From assembly GCA_017524385.1 (NCBI GenBank), contig JAFWSS010000069.1, positions 48,272 to 112,271 of the forward strand: 64,000 nt of DNA, given 5' to 3'. This DNA comes from Prevotella sp. Lineage in GTDB: Bacteria > Bacteroidota > Bacteroidia > Bacteroidales > Bacteroidaceae. Below the pieces are notes generated by a model. That model did no database searches and had not been told where the DNA came from. It was given only the letters and a program-made list of their open reading frames with translations. Positions 61,775 through 64,000 of the stretch are shown piece by piece (position 1 is the first letter of the stretch; each line of letters begins with the position of its first letter). A program made the translations under genes and the position numbers.

Positions 61775-63148
61775 ATGAGTAGGTTGATCTTTCTTACCCT
61801 CATCCTGTTCTCACTTCAGGTGAGAGCAGGCAATCCTTGGCGACAAATGAAAAAGGTGGAGAAGAGCATTGTTGTACCTTCTTTTCCAGACAAGGTCTAT
61901 CGCATCACAGACTACCATAAGTCAACAGATACCCTTTACACCAAGGCAATCAACCAGGCCATCACTGAATGTTCGGCACAGGGTGGGGGAGTGGTGCTTG
62001 TCCCAAGAGGGGAATATAAGACGGCAGCCATCCACCTGCGCTCACATGTCAACCTTCACTTGGAAGAGGGAGCGGTAATCAATTTCTCCCTCGACCCCGA
62101 ACTCTATCCTTTGGTGCTCACACGCATAGAGGGTATCGACTGCTACAATCTCTCGCCACTTATCTATGCTTATAATGAGGTGGATGTGGCCATAACTGGC
62201 AAAGGTGTGCTGGACGGTCAAGCCGATTTCACCAATTGGATCAATCCCGACAAAATCCTCCATATCGCTTTCCCTGACGGTACGACGGGAAAGGAGAAGG
62301 ATATGCTCAATCGTGCTTTGGAAGAGCAATGGCCTTTGGAAAGACGCGTGTTTGAACACGGCTATGGCATGCGCCCACAATTCATCCACCTATACAAGTG
62401 CAGGAATGTCCTCCTTGAAGACTTCGAAGTGAAACGCTCGCCTTTTTGGCTCATTCATCCTCTTATGTCGGAGAATGTCACCTTGAGAAACCTCACCCTG
62501 AGAAGCCATGGTTGGAACAATGACGGATGCGACCCGGAGTCTTGCCGCAACGTGTTGATAGAGAATTGTTTCTTTGACACTGGTGATGATTGCATCGCCA
62601 TCAAGAGTGGAAAGGATGATGACGGCAGGAAGTGGATGATTCCCAGTGAGAACATCATTGTCAGGGGATGCACTATGCGCGACGGACACGCGGGAGTGGC
62701 CATAGGAAGTGAAATCACGGGTGGTTGCTCCAACGTATGGGTGGAAGACTGCAAGATGGACAGTCCCAATCTCGCACGAATCATACGAATCAAGTCGAAT
62801 CCCAACCGAGGTGGGGAAGTGAAGAATGTGTTTGTAAGGAACGTGGAGGTGGGGACATGCGACCTCGCCATCTTGGGCATAGAACTCAAATATTGGAATG
62901 TGAACGAGGGAAAATACTACCCATATTTCCACAATATAAGGTTTGAGAATGTCACAAGCAAAAAAAGTCGTTACATGATGCATGTGGATGGGTTTGAAGA
63001 CCGTATTCAAGCTCGTGACATCTATTTCACCAATTGTTGCTTCGAAGGCGTTTCGGAACCCGAGGTCAACATTCTCAAGGGGACGGGAAATGTCAGGTTC
63101 AAAAGCGTCACCATCAATGGAGTGCCTTATGACAACAAGAAAAAATAG
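61775..63148 (+). CDS. Exported GH28 polygalacturonase family protein
   Basis: A 457-residue protein from the chosen ATG (one 6 codons earlier is possible), with a signal peptide (MSRLIFLTLILFSLQVRA). The parallel beta-helix of GH28 is marked by NNDGCDPESCRNVLIENCFF, DTGDDCIAIKSGKDDDGRK (the DD pair), GHAGVAIGSEITGG (GHG-type motif) and ARIIRIKSN (RIK). These match exo-polygalacturonase or rhamnogalacturonan hydrolase-type enzymes that cut the pectin backbone. Together with the GH43 gene before it this is a small pectin-degrading pair. No SusC/SusD genes are seen. Confidence 0.9.
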   Translation: MSRLIFLTLILFSLQVRAGNPWRQMKKVEKSIVVPSFPDKVYRITDYHKSTDTLYTKAINQAITECSAQGGGVVLVPRGEYKTAAIHLRSHVNLHLEEGAVINFSLDPELYPLVLTRIEGIDCYNLSPLIYAYNEVDVAITGKGVLDGQADFTNWINPDKILHIAFPDGTTGKEKDMLNRALEEQWPLERRVFEHGYGMRPQFIHLYKCRNVLLEDFEVKRSPFWLIHPLMSENVTLRNLTLRSHGWNNDGCDPESCRNVLIENCFFDTGDDCIAIKSGKDDDGRKWMIPSENIIVRGCTMRDGHAGVAIGSEITGGCSNVWVEDCKMDSPNLARIIRIKSNPNRGGEVKNVFVRNVEVGTCDLAILGIELKYWNVNEGKYYPYFHNIRFENVTSKKSRYMMHVDGFEDRIQARDIYFTNCCFEGVSEPEVNILKGTGNVRFKSVTINGVPYDNKKK

Positions 63149-63255
63149 GACACGAATACAAACGAGGGACAATAGTTGAAGTAAGACTTAAAAGAAATTT
63201 AATATTTTACTGACTTTCAATATATTATATCACCAATTATTTAATACTTGTAAAT

Positions 63256-63753
63256 ATGGATACAGCTACCATCGCAACCATCGCCATAATAGCCGTCATC
63301 ATAGTCGTCTTGGCTGCCATTTTCCTTCGTCGTCATGATGACTCCAAGTCCGACTATAAAGAGCAACCTTTCGTCCATAGTGGCAAGAAATGGGTGTTCA
63401 ACGGCATTCTTGACATCGATCATCCGCCTATGGAACCTGCCGTATTCATCGACTACCATGGTGAGTTGCAACTTATGGTCAAGAAGGGCTATGTGCATCA
63501 CGACATCACCTTGCTCAACGGCATCGATGCCGAGGATTACCTTGGCCTTTTCCAAGCAGAAGCCAAAGCAATCTCCGACGGTGACATCACCTTGCTTTTC
63601 TCAGGAAAACCAATTGCCAACCTCTCGAAAAAACAGCCCTCGCTCCACAAGAAGATCACAAAAAGCGGCGGCAGCGTACCTGCTTATGGTTTCATCGCCA
63701 TACAGAAAGGCAGAGTCGTCGCCGAAGCTTGCATCTCAAACACGACAGTTTGA
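63256..63753 (+). CDS. Small membrane-anchored protein of unknown function
   Basis: A 165-residue protein: an N-terminal helix (IATIAIIAVIIVVLAAIFLRR) then a soluble domain of ~130 residues with strands and short helices (KKWVFNGILDIDHPPMEPAV, ELQLMVKKGYVHHDITLLNG, GDITLLFSGKPIANLS). No family comes to mind. No clear promoter box; the 107-base gap before is AT-rich. No neighbour gives a clue. Confidence 0.65.
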   Translation: MDTATIATIAIIAVIIVVLAAIFLRRHDDSKSDYKEQPFVHSGKKWVFNGILDIDHPPMEPAVFIDYHGELQLMVKKGYVHHDITLLNGIDAEDYLGLFQAEAKAISDGDITLLFSGKPIANLSKKQPSLHKKITKSGGSVPAYGFIAIQKGRVVAEACISNTTV

Positions 63754-63912
63754 CACATAACCAAAATGGAAAAATATTCCTAACATTCATTCGGTTTTAA
63801 ATTTTGGGAATTGATTAATAATCTTTTTTTTATACGAGGGAAGTTATTTCTATATTCATATAACTTAAGTTTCGGAAGTAAAAACACCTTACAAAACTAG
63901 GATTTATCTTGT
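63754..63912. other. AT-rich gap, no gene seen
   Basis: AT-rich sequence with a T run near 63824-63831. No gene or clear promoter box was found; TATCTTG at 63906 only half matches. Confidence 0.4.
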
Positions 63913-64000
63913 ATGGCTACCGGTTGTGAAGTGAAGCCCGAAGGGCTGGGACGACCACAGGCAGGTGGTGGAGCGAAGCGTAACCCCTGCTTGACGATGA
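63913..64000 (+). ncRNA. GC-rich structured segment at window edge, possible RNA or start of an ORF
   Basis: The base content changes sharply to GC-rich. AGCCC-GAA-GGGCT (63935-63947) is a tight hairpin. CAGGCAGG (63958-63965) pairs over its full 8 bases with CCTGCTTG (63986-63993, one G-U), with three more pairs inside and a small GC-GAA-GC loop. An open frame from ATG at 63913 (MATGCEVKPEGLGRPQAGGG...) also runs off the window. The paired stems suggest a structured RNA such as a retron or group II intron 5' part, but I cannot assign it. Confidence 0.35.

Noticed and set aside
1-64000. tRNA, rRNA, CRISPR array, insertion sequence, prophage
   Set aside because: No tRNA T-loop pattern, rRNA segment, regularly spaced repeat, transposase or phage structural protein was found by eye. 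A short tRNA could still be missed without a covariance search.

Overview
The window looks like a stretch of Bacteroidales chromosome, most likely Prevotella or a close relative. The reasons are many TAnnTTTG -7 promoter boxes (the Bacteroidetes sigma-ABfr type) with few obvious Shine-Dalgarno sequences, a type III fructose-bisphosphatase, the T9SS protein PorQ with T9SS-style C-terminal tails on several exported proteins, a C10 (streptopain-like) protease, MeaB, a DUF4301 protein and dockerin repeats. I saw no tRNA, rRNA, CRISPR array or insertion sequence.

Region 1 (1-4.7 kb) is a run of redox and degradative genes on the + strand: an amidohydrolase fused to an ABM domain and cut by the window edge, an exported flavodoxin, an aldo/keto reductase and an exported carboxymuconolactone-decarboxylase/cupin fusion, then an acyl-ACP thioesterase. 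Region 2 (4.7-11.9 kb) is accessory. It has a standalone dockerin protein, a retropepsin-like lipoprotein, a 5'-truncated M4 protease, and, divergent from the truncated end, a small cassette: a possible 30-residue peptide, a six-helix membrane protein whose frame is broken, and a membrane-anchored CHAP-type hydrolase. This cassette is my best candidate for an undescribed system. A phosphodiester-glycosidase-like protein, an SH3b protein and a tyrosine phosphatase follow.

Region 3 (12-24 kb) has a large exported toroid-type protein on +, then a long - strand block: a tail-anchored protein, Fbp, an atypical glycosyltransferase, and a tightly overlapping operon (DUF3298 lipoprotein, rsmG, MBL hydrolase, ruvC, double-ATPase ABC protein, small exported protein). 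Region 4 (24-34 kb) joins a NapH/NapG-like membrane polyferredoxin to two paralogous exported Fe-S aldo/keto reductases, one of them next to a PP2C phosphatase. It continues with xseB, an exported protein made of little more than a T9SS tail, an ECF sigma factor with no anti-sigma gene, an iron alcohol dehydrogenase and a MATE pump.

Region 5 (34-55 kb) holds a thioester-less alpha-2-macroglobulin with a DUF1573 partner, meaB-ispH, the C10 protease, porQ-cmk, tonB, a polyprenyl synthase operon with tatD, a PagL-like outer membrane protein and a Rel protein whose hydrolase site is degenerate. Region 6 (55-64 kb) has DUF4301, an MFS transporter, a GT39-type glycosyltransferase, a double GH43 and a GH28 enzyme (pectin side chain and backbone degradation), a small membrane protein, and at the edge a GC-rich sequence that folds like a structured RNA.

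Functional calls come from motifs read by eye. No database search was possible.
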